Source: Uloborus plumipes (Eukaryota > Arthropoda > Arachnida > Araneae > Uloboridae). Taken from it: a stretch of 64,000 nucleotides of DNA. Below, piece by piece: positions 46,193 to 57,751 of the stretch. How positions within the stretch are numbered: position 1 is the stretch's first letter; every line of letters begins with the position of its first letter. Both the position numbers and the translations under genes were made by a program. Where the stretch lies: positions 62,001-126,000 of the forward strand of contig JAXGGA010002019.1 in NCBI GenBank assembly GCA_038373865.1, read 5' to 3'. The notes under the pieces are model-generated. The model had not been told where the DNA came from and did no database searches. It saw only the letters and a program-made list of their open reading frames with translations.

Positions 46193-48254
46193 CAAGAAGT
46201 TCTGTCAAGAACTAAACAAGCCTACTTTCCCGTACATCGACATCGGCATTCTCGCATCTGATCATTATTCTCTTGATTATCTGAGACTTAAAATTCTGTC
46301 AAACGTACCTTTTTAGCACTTAGAGCTGATTTCGAAAAGCAAAATATACCCCTTTCATCAGATGAAATAGACACGTAAAAAGCAATTAACGATTAAATAA
46401 AGTTTTGTCGCACCTTTTAAAGAGTGTAACTGTTACAGTTTCTCCGTAGAAAAAATCCTCCATTGTTTTCAAAAAAAAAAAAAAAATAATAATAATAATA
46501 ATAAAATAAATAAATAAATAAATAAAAGTACAAAGAGCATCAAAACACATTTATCAAAGGAAAAAAAAAAACTCGTCCGTTAATAAAATGTCTCGAATTT
46601 CACTTTTAATCTGTTGCCAGTTGTTAAATATAAATAAAGAATAAAATGTTCTCGTGAATGAAAAATTTTTGTTACAAAAAAAACATCGTCTGCCGAAAAA
46701 TAATAATAATAATAAATAAAATAAAACAAATGAATAAATAAACAAAAAACCGTCTGCACAGTCAGTAATTTTTTTTTTTTTCTGAGCCTGCATTTCCGCC
46801 ATGTTTGCGGAGTCGGAATCGGAATCAGAGTCCTCACAGAAGATTACTCAGAAAAGTACGTTACAAACATTATTTATCAAAACCATTTTCTTACAAAGTA
46901 AGTTTGAAGGAAATCCGACTTTAAGTTCAGCATCAACATTACACTTAAATTCCCCGTAGACGCTAATGTTAAATTTTTTTTCTGAACTGTTCAATATTGA
47001 ACGAAAAATGGTTCAAATCAAAAAGCGAAATATAGGAATGTATGGGAAAGCCTCTCTGAGATCTTTCGAACAAAAAAAAGTTTATTCCATTCGGACGGTT
47101 CACTCAAAAGTTATTAGGTGGGGAAAGGTTGCTTGAACGGTTCAATGTTGAACGAAAAAGTGTTCAAATTGAAAATTTAAATACGGTAATGAAGTATCCT
47201 TGCTGAGATCCTTCGAACAAAAAAAGTTTATTTAAATCGGACTGTTCACTCAAAAGATATTAGGGGTGACAGCTTGATTGAGCGGTTCAATGTTGAACGA
47301 AAAATTGTTCAAATCGAAAATGTAGATACGGGAATGAAGTATCCTTGAAAAGATCTTTCGAACAGAAAAAGGTTTGTTCAAATCGGATTGTTCACTCAAA
47401 AGTTAGCATCGCGGGACCGGTTGTTTGAACGGTTCAAAGTTGAACCAAAAATTGTCCAAATCGAAAAATCAAATATGGGAATGAGCTGCACTCGCTGAGA
47501 TCTTTCGTACAAAAAAAAATTTATTCCATTCGGACGGTTCACTCAAAAGTTATTAGGTGGAGAAAGGTTGCTTAAAAGGTTCAATGTTGAACCAAAAGTG
47601 TTCAAATTGAAAATTTAAATACGGTAATAAAGTATCCTTGCCGAGATGCTTCAAACAAAAAAAAAGTTTGTTTAAATCGGACTGTTCATTCAAAAGTTAT
47701 TAGGGGGGACAGCTTGATTGAGCGGTTCAATGTTGATCGAAAAATTGTTCAAATCGGAAATGTAAATACGGGAATGAAGTACCCTTGAAAAGTTCTTTCC
47801 AACAAAAAAAAGTTTGTTCAAATCGGACTGTTCATTAAAAAGTTAGTATCGCGGGACCGGTTTTTTGAACGGCTCAAAGTTGAACCAAAAATTGTTCAAA
47901 TCAAAAAATCAAATATGGAAATGAGCTGCACTCGCCGAGATCTTTCCAACAAAAAAAAGTTTATCCAAATCGGAATGTTCATTCAAAAGTTATTAGGGGG
48001 GGGGACAGACAGACCGACCGACAGACCGACCGACCGACGCACAAATTCCCCATCTCAATACCCTACTTTCAAATTTTTAATTTTTCGATATTCATTTTAC
48101 CTTTTTATTTTTTTAACTTGGCGATATTTTTTGGACTTGGCGATATTTTTTTAACTTGGCGATATTTTTTGGACTTGGCGATATTTTTTCGATGCATTAA
48201 GCTACTTTTAATACTTTTTTCGTCTTTCTTTTATTTTTAACGGGAAAGTAGGCT
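46193..48254 (+). mobile_element. Element F, copy 2
   Basis: Inserted into the left arm of E. E's right arm preserves the uninterrupted target (GGAGTAAAAAGGTGTTAC in complement), which fixes the insert at about 46193-48254. Same AGCCTACTTTCCCGT and ACGGGAAAGTAGGCT blocks as copy 1, opposite orientation. A TAA may be duplicated at the borders, but poly(A) context makes this uncertain. It has seven tandem units where copy 1 has four. Confidence 0.75.
46985..48005. repeat. Tandem array, seven units of about 147 bp, in F copy 2
   Basis: The TTCACTCAAAAGTTATTAG word recurs at about 47098, 47246, 47390, 47538, 47685, 47829 and 47977. Unit types, judged by the following words (AGGTGGGGAAAGG; GGGTGACAGCTTGATTGAGC; GCATCGCGGGACCGG), run a-b-c-a-b-c plus an end unit. 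A GACC/GACA simple repeat follows at 48001-48040. Confidence 0.8.
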
Positions 48255-49767
48255 AAAAAGGTGTTACGTTGCCCTTTAAAATGAAACAAAAACTGTCTTG
48301 TTATTTCAAGGCATTAAAGAGATATAAGCTTTCAAACTTTGAAAAAAAATTAAAAATATCCTTTTCACTCCCCAAAAACGGCCTGTGGAACAGGTAGTAA
48401 GAATGTGAAAATATATGGAGCAAAAAGGCATTACATTGAACTTTAAAAGGAAACAAAAATTGTCTTGTTATTCGACGGCATTAAAGAGATAAAGCCTTCT
48501 AAGTTAGATGATTATTATGAAAAAATACATTAAACATGAAAAATGACCCTTTTCACTCCCCAAAAATAGCCTGTGGAACACTTAGTAAAAAATTGCAAAT
48601 GCGTGGAGGAGGAAGGCGCTACATTTTCCTTTAAATCGAAACAAATACTGTCTTGTTATTCTCAAGCATCAAAGAGAAAATAATTGCTTTAACTTATGCT
48701 AAAAAATCTTGCATGAATTTTCAATTTTCAGAGGGCCTTATCTCTTTGATGCCTGGGAATAACAAAACAGTTTTTGTTTCGATTTAAAGGGCAATGTAGC
48801 ACCTTCCTCCTCCATGCATTTGCAAATTTTTACTAAGTGTTCCACAGGCTATTTTTGGGGAGTGAAAAGGGCCATTTTTCATTTTTTCTCAAGTTTAATG
48901 TATTTTTTCATAATAATCATCTAACTTAGAAGGCTTATATCTCTTTAATGCCTTCGAATAACAAGACAGTTTTTGTTTCCTTTTAAAGTTCAATGTAATG
49001 CCTTCTTGCTCCATACATTTTCAAATTCTTACTACCTGTTCCACAGGCCGTTTTTGGGGAGTGAAAAAGGATATTTTTCATTTTTTTTCAAAGTTTGAAA
49101 GCTTATATCTCTTTAATGCCTTGGAATAACAAGACAGTTTTTGTTTCATTTTAAAGGGCAATGTAACACCTTTTTACTCCATGCATTTGTAAATTTTTAC
49201 TACCTGTTCCACAGGCCGTTTTTGGGGAGTGAAAAAGGCCAATTTTCATTTTTTCTCAAGTTTAAGCAATTTTTTCATAATGAAAGACTACTGGTATCAT
49301 CTAATTTTTTTCTGTGCTTCTAGTATCTATAACTGGGTGTAAGAGAAAAAAAAATTAGAACCCCACTGTCAGTCCTTCATATATTTTTTCATGCTTGAAA
49401 TGACGAAAACGGCACTTTTTGAACCGCGAATTGATACGGGAAAATTTATATTTAGGCTTAACCAAAACCGTTTCTTTTTATGCACAAATAAAAGTTCATT
49501 CTTTTAACTTCAAAATAAGTCATGTTTGATCTTTCTACCACTTTAAGTAAATTTACCAGAGCTGTTAGAAAAAAGATCAAAAATGCCAAATTTTACTCAT
49601 CGGCGGAACAAAAAAATGGCTATATCTCGAGAATAAAAATTTTTCGAGAAAAAAATAAAACAGTTTGGAAGTACAGAATATTGGTGCATATTTCTTACCA
49701 AGAATGATCAAAATCAAAAATGGTGCGGCACGGCCCATTTGTTGATTTTATATGGAATGACCCTATA

Positions 49768-52680
49768 AATAACGAGAACACTTGACACTGCACGAAATGC
49801 TTTGGTTATGGAAACGTGTTTCAGTGGATGCTCTGTTTATAAGAAAAAGCACTACTTAGTGATCGCCACGAAATGGTTGTGGATCAAACTTTCAAAACCC
49901 TAGCATTAAAAGATTCAACTCAAAATTCTGAAAGTTTAAAAGTTTTGAAATGAAATGCTCTCATAAAAAGGGTCTTCAGCCTCAAGATAGTCAGAGTAGC
50001 ATATTATCATCTGATGCGCAGTTATTGGTTGGTAAAGATATGTCAATCGAGACAAAACTTCATATCGCAAAAATATATGAATGAAATCCTGGGCACGTAT
50101 GTAATACAAAATTCCAAGATATAAAAAAAATCAGATGAAATACAATGCTTTTAATAAACTGAAGGACTTAATAAAGTAAATGAATTTAACTACATTATGA
50201 ATATTCTTGTTTAAAAAAATGTGTAAAAAAAAAAAAGAATATTTTGAGCTTTATTTTGTCGAAATAAGTAGTCGAGTTATTTAAATGCTATGAAAAAATG
50301 GAAACGAAAAAAGTTCATATCCTTCTAGATCAATAAGAGACTTATAGAAAAGGTTTGAAGATAGCTTATGTAGAAAAAAATAAGGTATACAGAATTGGTA
50401 AAGTCGTATGTTTAAACGTGTTTGAAACTTCATTCATCAAAACATCTTAACCATGGAATTTCTTCTTAAAAAAAAAAACTGTCCCGTATTTATTTAAGAG
50501 TAATTGTTCTTAAAAAATAATCAATGTCTTCTATGTCTTACTCACATAATAAAATATTGGTAATTCAATTATTATGCAAATCTGAACAAAGAAAACACAA
50601 ATATTTTTGCTGTTTCCAAAAGCTAAAACTGATAGTTAGCAGTAATAATTTTAGGAACATATTTCTGGTTGCTCGAAAGGATTTTTCAAATTTTTTGTAT
50701 TTGGAAGAGTATGTATTTCATTTAATGAAGTCAATATTCAGAAAAAGTAGTGCAAATTAATTTTGAAATTTATTTCGCAACTAAAGTTGCCTCACACAAA
50801 ATGTAGCTCAATTACATTTTATTTTGGGGGGAAATTTGTTGTTCACAGGGCAAATTTTTATATTTTTACATCTTTTCTTGCTTCTTATAAGAAATTGCTC
50901 AAAATCAAAGGATTTCTTAAGCCTCTTTAATAGCAGCTTTCAAGTCATATTACAGTTTTCTCTTTTGAACTTTATGTTTAAAATCACGCGCCTTATATTT
51001 TGGTTCAAACATGTGCCGGACAGAGGATTCAATCATCTGTTTTTCGCAATTTAAGACTCAGGGCATTTAGTTTTTGTCGTTGCGAAAGAAATTGCTATTT
51101 TCACAATTTCTATATTTCGTGATTGATTTTTTCCCTTTATAATGCCCATAACACTTGTATTTACGTCAAAGTTCCTTTTGTTTATCTCTTCTCTAAATTG
51201 TTCCTTAGAACTTACTTTTCATGTTCTTTTTGTTTACCCATTCTCAATTTCTCAATCAGTTTTGTACTGAAATACTTTTTAATCCTGCTTATGAGTTTTA
51301 GCGTATTTTTTCCTCAAAATGTGCATGAAATCCAAAACTAGAAAGTTAAACCAAAAAGCAAAGTTTCTGGCATAGTAATCAGGAACTTTAAAATCAAATA
51401 AAGGAAAAACCAAAATAAAGTATAACGCAAAAAATAATAGCAAGATTTTAAGATTTTAGGAAAAGTTTTAGCGTCAAGCAAAGTGTTCATCTATACTCTA
51501 TTTCACGTAGTAATTGGTTTCAGAGTGTCTGTTTCTGCACAAAAGATCTCCAACCAAACGTCTACCTTTTGAAATTTTAACTTGAACCTAACTTATTTAG
51601 GTATTGGTTTTCCAAAAGCATTTAATAGAAGAGGCTCTATGGAAACTATTTAATTCACTAATTCACCTACGAACTTGTAGCAATGTATGGTACATTTTTT
51701 TATTTTTAAAACCTTTAGAACTTATGTGAATGAATTATACTTTGACTCTCATTTTAAACATTTAAAGAAGCCATTCGTGTCTTTTATAAAGGGATATTAA
51801 TAATTATGAAAAAAAAACGCTTCGTAGTTAAAAAGTAAGAATAAAAAATCGCATATTCTGTTCAGAAAGTACAGTTAGTAAACAGATTTTTCTTGAAAAC
51901 ATTTCTCCGCAAAGTTCATGTTATATACTGCAAAATAACTAAAATTTTTCTACTTACTAAACTAGTTACAAACTTAACTCTTGTTCAGGACTTTAACTAC
52001 ATTTAATCTACCTATATCTTCACCTTTTTACGACAAAAAGTTTTGTTCTTCAAATTGTTTCATTTAAATATTCTTTTTAAATCCTTAGTTTTACTTAACC
52101 CTTTAGGGACCACAAGTTTCTTTTAACTCTTCAGCATCTTGGAGGGGGGTGGGGACTCCTCTTTGGATTTCTTTCCCATTAGATTGACACTTGGGACGTG
52201 CTTTTTATGTCTTTGATTGGAGTAGGGTCATTTCCTTCTCCAGTTGCGTGTCGGAAAACTACGGCATCTTGACCCCAAAACATATTTGTCGTCTTCCCCC
52301 CAAAACATTTGACAAGACGCTGATTCGCCTAGCACAGTGCAACAGAAAAGCAGGCGTGCTCCATAACATGTCAAATAGAGAGAATATGCGTCTAATTTAC
52401 TAAAAATAACAGAGTTGTTTCTCTATCGTCAACACTTAGGTTAATATAAATAACGGCTCATGTTTTCGGTTACTTACCTGAGCAATCAGGATGATAGAAT
52501 CACATAAAAAAACAACTTGAAACAGTGATTACTCAACAAAAATTATTTGTACTCTCAATGTGTGCGCGCTTCTTTATTTTAACTGACAAGCAATTTTTTT
52601 TTTTTTTTACATTCGGTTGGAGGTAAACCACACAATACGGCATCTTTCACGATACGACGTCTTCCCCCAATCTACCCTAA
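49768..52680. other. No gene recognised (2.9 kb)
   Basis: AT-rich sequence. Frames at 50524, 50824 and 51123 are Phe/Leu/Ile-rich and unconvincing. No element ends were found. Confidence 0.4.
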
Positions 52681-52686
52681 TCCCTT

Positions 52687-52794
52687 CCCAGGCAGCACAA
52701 AAAACGTTTAAACGTTTTATAAACGTTTTTAATCCGTTGTCACAACGTTAATAACCATTTTACCACCTTTAAAAAACGAAGTGTGCTACTTGGG
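52687..52794. repeat. 108-bp miniature inverted-repeat element
   Basis: CCCAGGCAGCAC at the left and GTGCTACTTGGG at the right are complementary at 10 of 12 positions. The interior is built from ACGTTT words (AAACGTTTAAACGTTTTATA). Such CCCAGNNAGCAC ends occur on small DNA elements in many animals (memory). No duplication could be set. Confidence 0.5.
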
Positions 52795-53139
52795 TTTTTA
52801 CTCCGATCTCCACCTCATTTTTTTTTAGAACTCAATTACATTTACAAGTACGCTCATTTCGTAGTTCTAAGATGATTAAGGCTGTTTTCAACTTCGTGAT
52901 AGTCACTAACACAGCCAGAACTAAGCTTCTGGCAGGGAGTTGGTTGAAGATTTGGTCATAAGTCCTTAATTGAATAATAACTGTTATATTAGGATTGATA
53001 AAATGTATAATGGCAAAAAGTTATAGCGGGTCGACCTTCGAAATCATCCTCGTAGCGCCCCTGAGAGTTTTTTCTTTCATAAATGTCCTTTTTAGTCGTC
53101 GATGTTAGCGCTCTCCCTATATTCTTATAGCTAACATAT

Positions 53140-53665
53140 GAGAGCGGCCGGAAAGTAACGTCATTTTTTCCAAATAAATCAAGTGTTAAAATTTTTTATT
53201 TAAAATCAAAGATGTAATTATCCTCGTTATCTTGGGCCTTTTGCCATCTACTTGCTAATTAAAAAATCTGGATAGATTTTTAAAAAATGCCTTTTGGAGC
53301 AACATATTTTGAAATAGCATCTTGGATACAAGCCATTTTTTTACATTTATACATCGCAATAAAGGTTAAATCTTATGGTGCAATACCAGGTGAGTATTAT
53401 GGGTAAATCAGTCGTATTTTCCTCGCTTTCGATACCGATCGCTAAAACACTTTTTTTGCACAAAAACTTGAAAATTTGGCTCGTGTCCCAGATGCCATTC
53501 CAAGATAGTTTATTTCAGAAATCTTCTTATTTTTCCGGGATGTAAAATTTTCTACTAGATGGCAAAAGGCCCAAGATAACCAGAGTAATTACATCGTTGA
53601 TATAAAATAAAAACTTTTAACAATTGATTTATTTGGAAAAAAAAAACTACATTAATTTTGGTCCC
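53140..53665. mobile_element. Decayed inverted-repeat element L
   Basis: The left arm (about 53165-53265) and right arm (about 53555-53645) share CCAAATAAATCAA, TTAAAA and GATGTAATTA, then GTTATCTTGGGCCTTTTGCC with ATCTA, in opposite orientation at about 80-85% identity. The central 280 bp is different. No target duplication found. A GGACACCCTGTAC word at 53778-53790 resembles the H ends but has no partner. Confidence 0.55.
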
Positions 53666-53669
53666 CCTA

Positions 53670-55530
53670 ATAATACCAATAGGGAAAACTCTGAGAGGAT
53701 GAAAAAAAAAATATATATATATAGGCATGAATCTCAAACTTATTTTGAAACACTTTCTTTATCAGCGCAAGACTTTATGGACACCCTGTACATTGTATTT
53801 CACGCTGTAGAGAGATATGAAAAATATATTACGCTGATTTTGAACGCAGTCAAAAGGAATCATGTCATTAGACGTTTCGTCTTGGAGTAATATTTATGTA
53901 TAAAAATGCATGAACGAGCTAATGGGCATAATTTCACTTTATATGTTAATTTTGAATTTCCATTTTTATAGAACACGAGAATTGAAATGATTAAATTTAA
54001 CGTATATATCAAAATGAAAAAAAAAAGGCTTATAAGTAACAGATAAATTAGAACAGTGTTTTATCATCTGCCTATTTGTTCGTTTATCAGTCGTTAAGTT
54101 GTTTCGAAGGCTTTTTTATTTTTGATTGAATCTTGCTTCAATTCCAACTGACCAGTGTATAAAAAGAAAATACATATGCTATAAATTGTATGTCTTTCAA
54201 CAGTTTCGTATTGAATTAAATTTAATTTCTTTTCTGTCTTTCATGATTCATTACATAAAAGATGAGTATAATTATTTTAAAAAATAAATGAAAGAGGAAA
54301 AATATTATTCCTTAAATACCATCTCTTAACTGTAGTTTTTAATAGAGCTCAAAATATGAGTGCTTACGTTATGCGTGGAATAACTAACTTTATCGCTAAT
54401 ACTGAAAGGAGTTAGACTACAAATAAAACATTTATTACAAGGTCAGCAAGCATTACATACTGTAAAAGGTTTCATAATAATTATATGACAAAAATATGGA
54501 CAAAATAGTTTAGCTTTTATTTCCTGCATAAGTATTACTATATTTTAGACGTTTGCTGACGATTTATTATTGTTATTAGTAGATAATACTTGTGTTTATC
54601 TTTTAATGTACTAATAAACTTCGCTTAAAATATTATTCAAGTATATTTTTATTTATCTATTTATTTATTTATTTACGAGGAAAGGAGGAGGGGGTTCTGT
54701 TGTAAAAAAAGGACCTTGGTAATATTTTTTCAATTTCATGGTGTGTACATTATTGGCTACAGGCGTAAGCAATTTCTAGAACTTTTAAACTTTCGCAATC
54801 GTTATTATTGATCTTACATTTGTTAACGGTATAGTATATTTTTCTTCAACATATCCTCATTGTTTGAATGTGCAGATGTTTACATAAAACAAAGCTATAC
54901 AAAATAAAAATCATGAATACGTGAAGTACACTAAGAGAGGTAGCAAAATCTTTTTTCTTTCTTACAATTTGTATTTGACCGAAGAACCGAAAGTAATGTT
55001 AGGAGAAAATACAAATAAAAATGAGAGCGGCTGTTGCCTGGAAGATGAAAGTGCATCCTAGAAAACTGCCTTGGAAATTCTTTAACCCCCAAAGGATTCC
55101 AAGAAGAAGAATTGCGATCCGTAATGTAGATATCTTGCTCACATGCTTATTTGTTAAACAAAGAGAAATCAATAGTTTTGCTGTGATCGTGTTCGTTTAC
55201 TAAGCTGATTGAGTTCCCAGTTCATGCTTGTTGGGATAAGGGTTTTTTGGACGCTCAAAGTAATTAACACTGGAAGGAACGCACTATCGAATGAGAGTAT
55301 TTTTTTTTAAAGTTATTTAATATAATTAAGGTTAGATGATTACTTTTTTCCCGACTTTTTTGATATATATGTGAATGCTACGAAATCCAACGCATTATAA
55401 GTGTAATTTTATCCTGGAAGTTGAAAATCCAAGAATCAGTGCATGTTACGTAGTAATAGATTTTTTTTTAATTCTACAATGTGGAATAGAGCATCCGTGC
55501 TATATATGATCTTATTTTTCTCGTCTTCAG
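53670..55530. other. No gene recognised
   Basis: AT-rich. TTTA repeats at about 54645-54672. The 60-codon frame at 55021-55203 starts with ATG and is basic (MRAAVAWKMKVHPRKLPWKF) but resembles nothing I know. Confidence 0.35.
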
Positions 55531-55948
55531 TAGGGGAAAGTAGGGTAAAACTAAGGTTTGAAGGCTTCCAAAACTCATAGTTTTTAACATAGAGGAACAA
55601 AATTTAGGCAAAAGCATGCTCTACTTATCTGTTAATGGAACCGCAGTCTTGAAAACATTTCAGTTTTTTTTTCTGAATTTTTACAAATTTTTTTGTAAAA
55701 AAAAGTCATTTTGCCCGGTTTTACCCCGCTAGTGGGGTAAAACCGGGTAGATATGTTATTGCTATGGGAAAATAAAAAGTTTAAAAGTTTCCACAAAATT
55801 CAAGTTTTATTTAGCAACATGTGTTAACTGCTGTCATAAAATATCATAATTAGTATAACAGGACACATTAATGAGCTGTAAGTTAGTTTAACTGTCTTTA
55901 GACTTAATTTTTTGCTGTTGCCTTTTCTTTGATTCATTTTTCTTTCCA

Positions 55949-57751
55949 TCAGTTTTTTTTTTTTTTTTTTTTTTTTTTTTGTCCACCTTTGGTCTTCTTT
56001 TTATCATTTTTCTTTTTCTTCGCTTCTAGTGTAGATTGAAGTTGACATTTGTATGGGGAGCCCGTCAAAATTACAGTTTTACCTTTTCTTTTGTCCTCCT
56101 TCGCCCTTGTCTTTCTCTCAGTGTACGGTGGAGGCATTAATTCGAAAGGTGAAACACTGAATGATGCATCTAGAATAGGTTTAGGGTTAGGAGACATGGA
56201 CTTAGAACTGCAGGGTAAATTGATTTGTTCGGGTTCCGAAGCTGTTAGATTCGATGGTGTTGACACATTAGGAACGCTTGCTGCAGGTGTGAAATCTTCC
56301 TTGTTCGTAGAGTCTTGATCTTGGCTGTGTGGACTACTTGGAGCTTCCTCTGCGTTTTCTTTAGGTCTTGGTTCAGGCATTGGTCTATCTGTGGTCAGTG
56401 ATGGCGCGAAGATGTGTTCTGGAAATATGTTTCTGTTTAGTGGATATATGCCTGTCTGTTTGAATCCATTTGTTGCTGTTTGCATCACAGCTGCTTTCAA
56501 AAAGGCACTGCCAAAGAGTTTGGCAACTTGATAAATTGTCACTGGCCTGCCTGGATGCATAATCATAGTAGTTACTGAGAGGTGCCATGAAAGTTACCTC
56601 GAGTGGCTGCAAAAGGTGCGAACAATGGGGAGGCAAGCACGACATACTGACATAGTTTTCACAAGCCATATCAATCAGTTCAAGACTCTTAGTGTGATTC
56701 GAATGACCATCTAGTATTAAAAGAACTTGTTTTTAAGCACTTGGTTTGGAAAACTGAATAAAAAATTTAAACCACGACAGGAAGATATCGCGTTGCATCC
56801 AACCACTAGGATGATACTTTGCGCTGCTTCCTGGAGGTGCATCATCAAGTAGGAGTGGGTTTTCTCTTACCCTAAGGAAAACAAACATTGGAGGCATGAA
56901 GTTACCTGCGGCACTCATGCATGTTTCAACAGTTACCAGAGTTCCGCGTTCAACTGATGTTAAGGCACCCACTTGTTTCTTTCCTCGTAAGGCCAGCTCT
57001 TTAGACGGCTTGTTCGTGACAATAGAGATACCCGTTTCATCGACATTATAGATGTCGTTCGGAGAAAATTGACACTTTAAATACAATTTTTCCAGTAGAT
57101 CAAAAAATTGATTTACGGCCACTTTATTGAATCCCATTGCACGAAAAACACAGGTCTTTTCAGGAGACCTCAAAGAAAGCTGATTCTTGTGCCTCGACAG
57201 AAAACCATATAACCAATCATTGCCAGCGATTTTAAGTTCATTTTTAAATTTATGTTTAAGTTTATTTTGTTCTGCTAGTTCATAAGCTAGCTTTCGAAAA
57301 TCAGTCATGGTCAATCCAAATAGCCTACTTTCCATCATCAAAATGTGATTGACTAATTCTGTACCTCAGAACCAGACTAACGTAAGTCCATTTTCGTCAT
57401 TTTTCAGTAGAGGGGAAAAACGATGTATTTGACAATCGTTTTTCCCCTCTACCGAGAAATGACGAAAATGGACTTACGTTAGTCTGGTTTTGAGGTACAG
57501 AATTGTTCCTCTTGCTCTTTAGAAGATATAGTAGTGCAAGATCCCATACCTTTTGTTGCAGCTTGCGTGGGCGTTAAATCTTTTGTTTTTGCATTACGAA
57601 TTCTGTCTTCTAAAGTAGACTGGGGGACTTTGAATTCCTTAGCCGCCTTCATGTAACCCATTCTACTAGACATTACTTCAGTAATTGCTAGCTCCATGAC
57701 TTCTTCACTCCACGACTGGCGGTCCGTTTTTCGTTTGCAGGCTATGGGCAT
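55949..57751 (-). pseudogene. Pogo/jerky-type transposase, broken
   Basis: Starts MPIACKRKTDRQSWSEE (57751) with a pipsqueak-type HTH (YMKAAKEFKVPQSTLEDRI). After the foldback insert at 57359-57500 comes a second DNA-binding region (MESRLFGLT; GNDWLYGFLSRH), then the DDE domain: first Asp in YNVDETGI, second in LLILDGH, third position Glu in HLLQPLE, where relatives usually have Asp. Lesions are the insert, an in-frame TAA at 56733-56735, and a short deletion/frameshift near 56570 before HPGRPVTIYQVAKLFGSAF. The C-terminal tail ends in a Lys run made by the T run at 55953-55980. Confidence 0.88.
57359..57500. mobile_element. 142-bp near-perfect foldback inserted in the transposase exon
   Basis: Ends CTGTACCTCA and TGAGGTACAG, with arms of about 65 bp almost perfectly complementary (CAGACTAACGTAAGTCCATT, TTCGTCATTT, GTAGAGGGGAAAAACGAT) around a loop of about 10 bases. 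Direct AATT at 57355-57358 and 57501-57504. Removing the insert and one AATT joins the two transposase frames in phase, so it is a true later insertion. Superfamily unknown. Confidence 0.9.

Larger units (their letters stand above)
45595..49763. mobile_element. Palindromic element E with 1.05-kb arms, split by element F copy 2
   Basis: Ends GGGTCATTCCATATAAAATC and its complement, flanked by TATA (45591-45594, 49764-49767). The right arm is about 48728-49763. The left arm is 45595-46192 plus 48255 to about 48680, interrupted by F copy 2. Each arm has three direct repeats of about 190 bp marked by CACTCCCCAAAAACGGCCTG and TGCATGGAGTAA. GGG-start ends and 4-bp duplications ally it with elements A, C and D. 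The same 61-codon frame (MFDLSTTLSKFTR start) is open in both arms simply because they mirror each other. Confidence 0.88.

Noticed and set aside
45660..49707. Same 61-codon frame in both arms of palindrome E as a conserved small gene
   Set aside because: Identity follows from the arms being mirror copies, so open status is not independent evidence.
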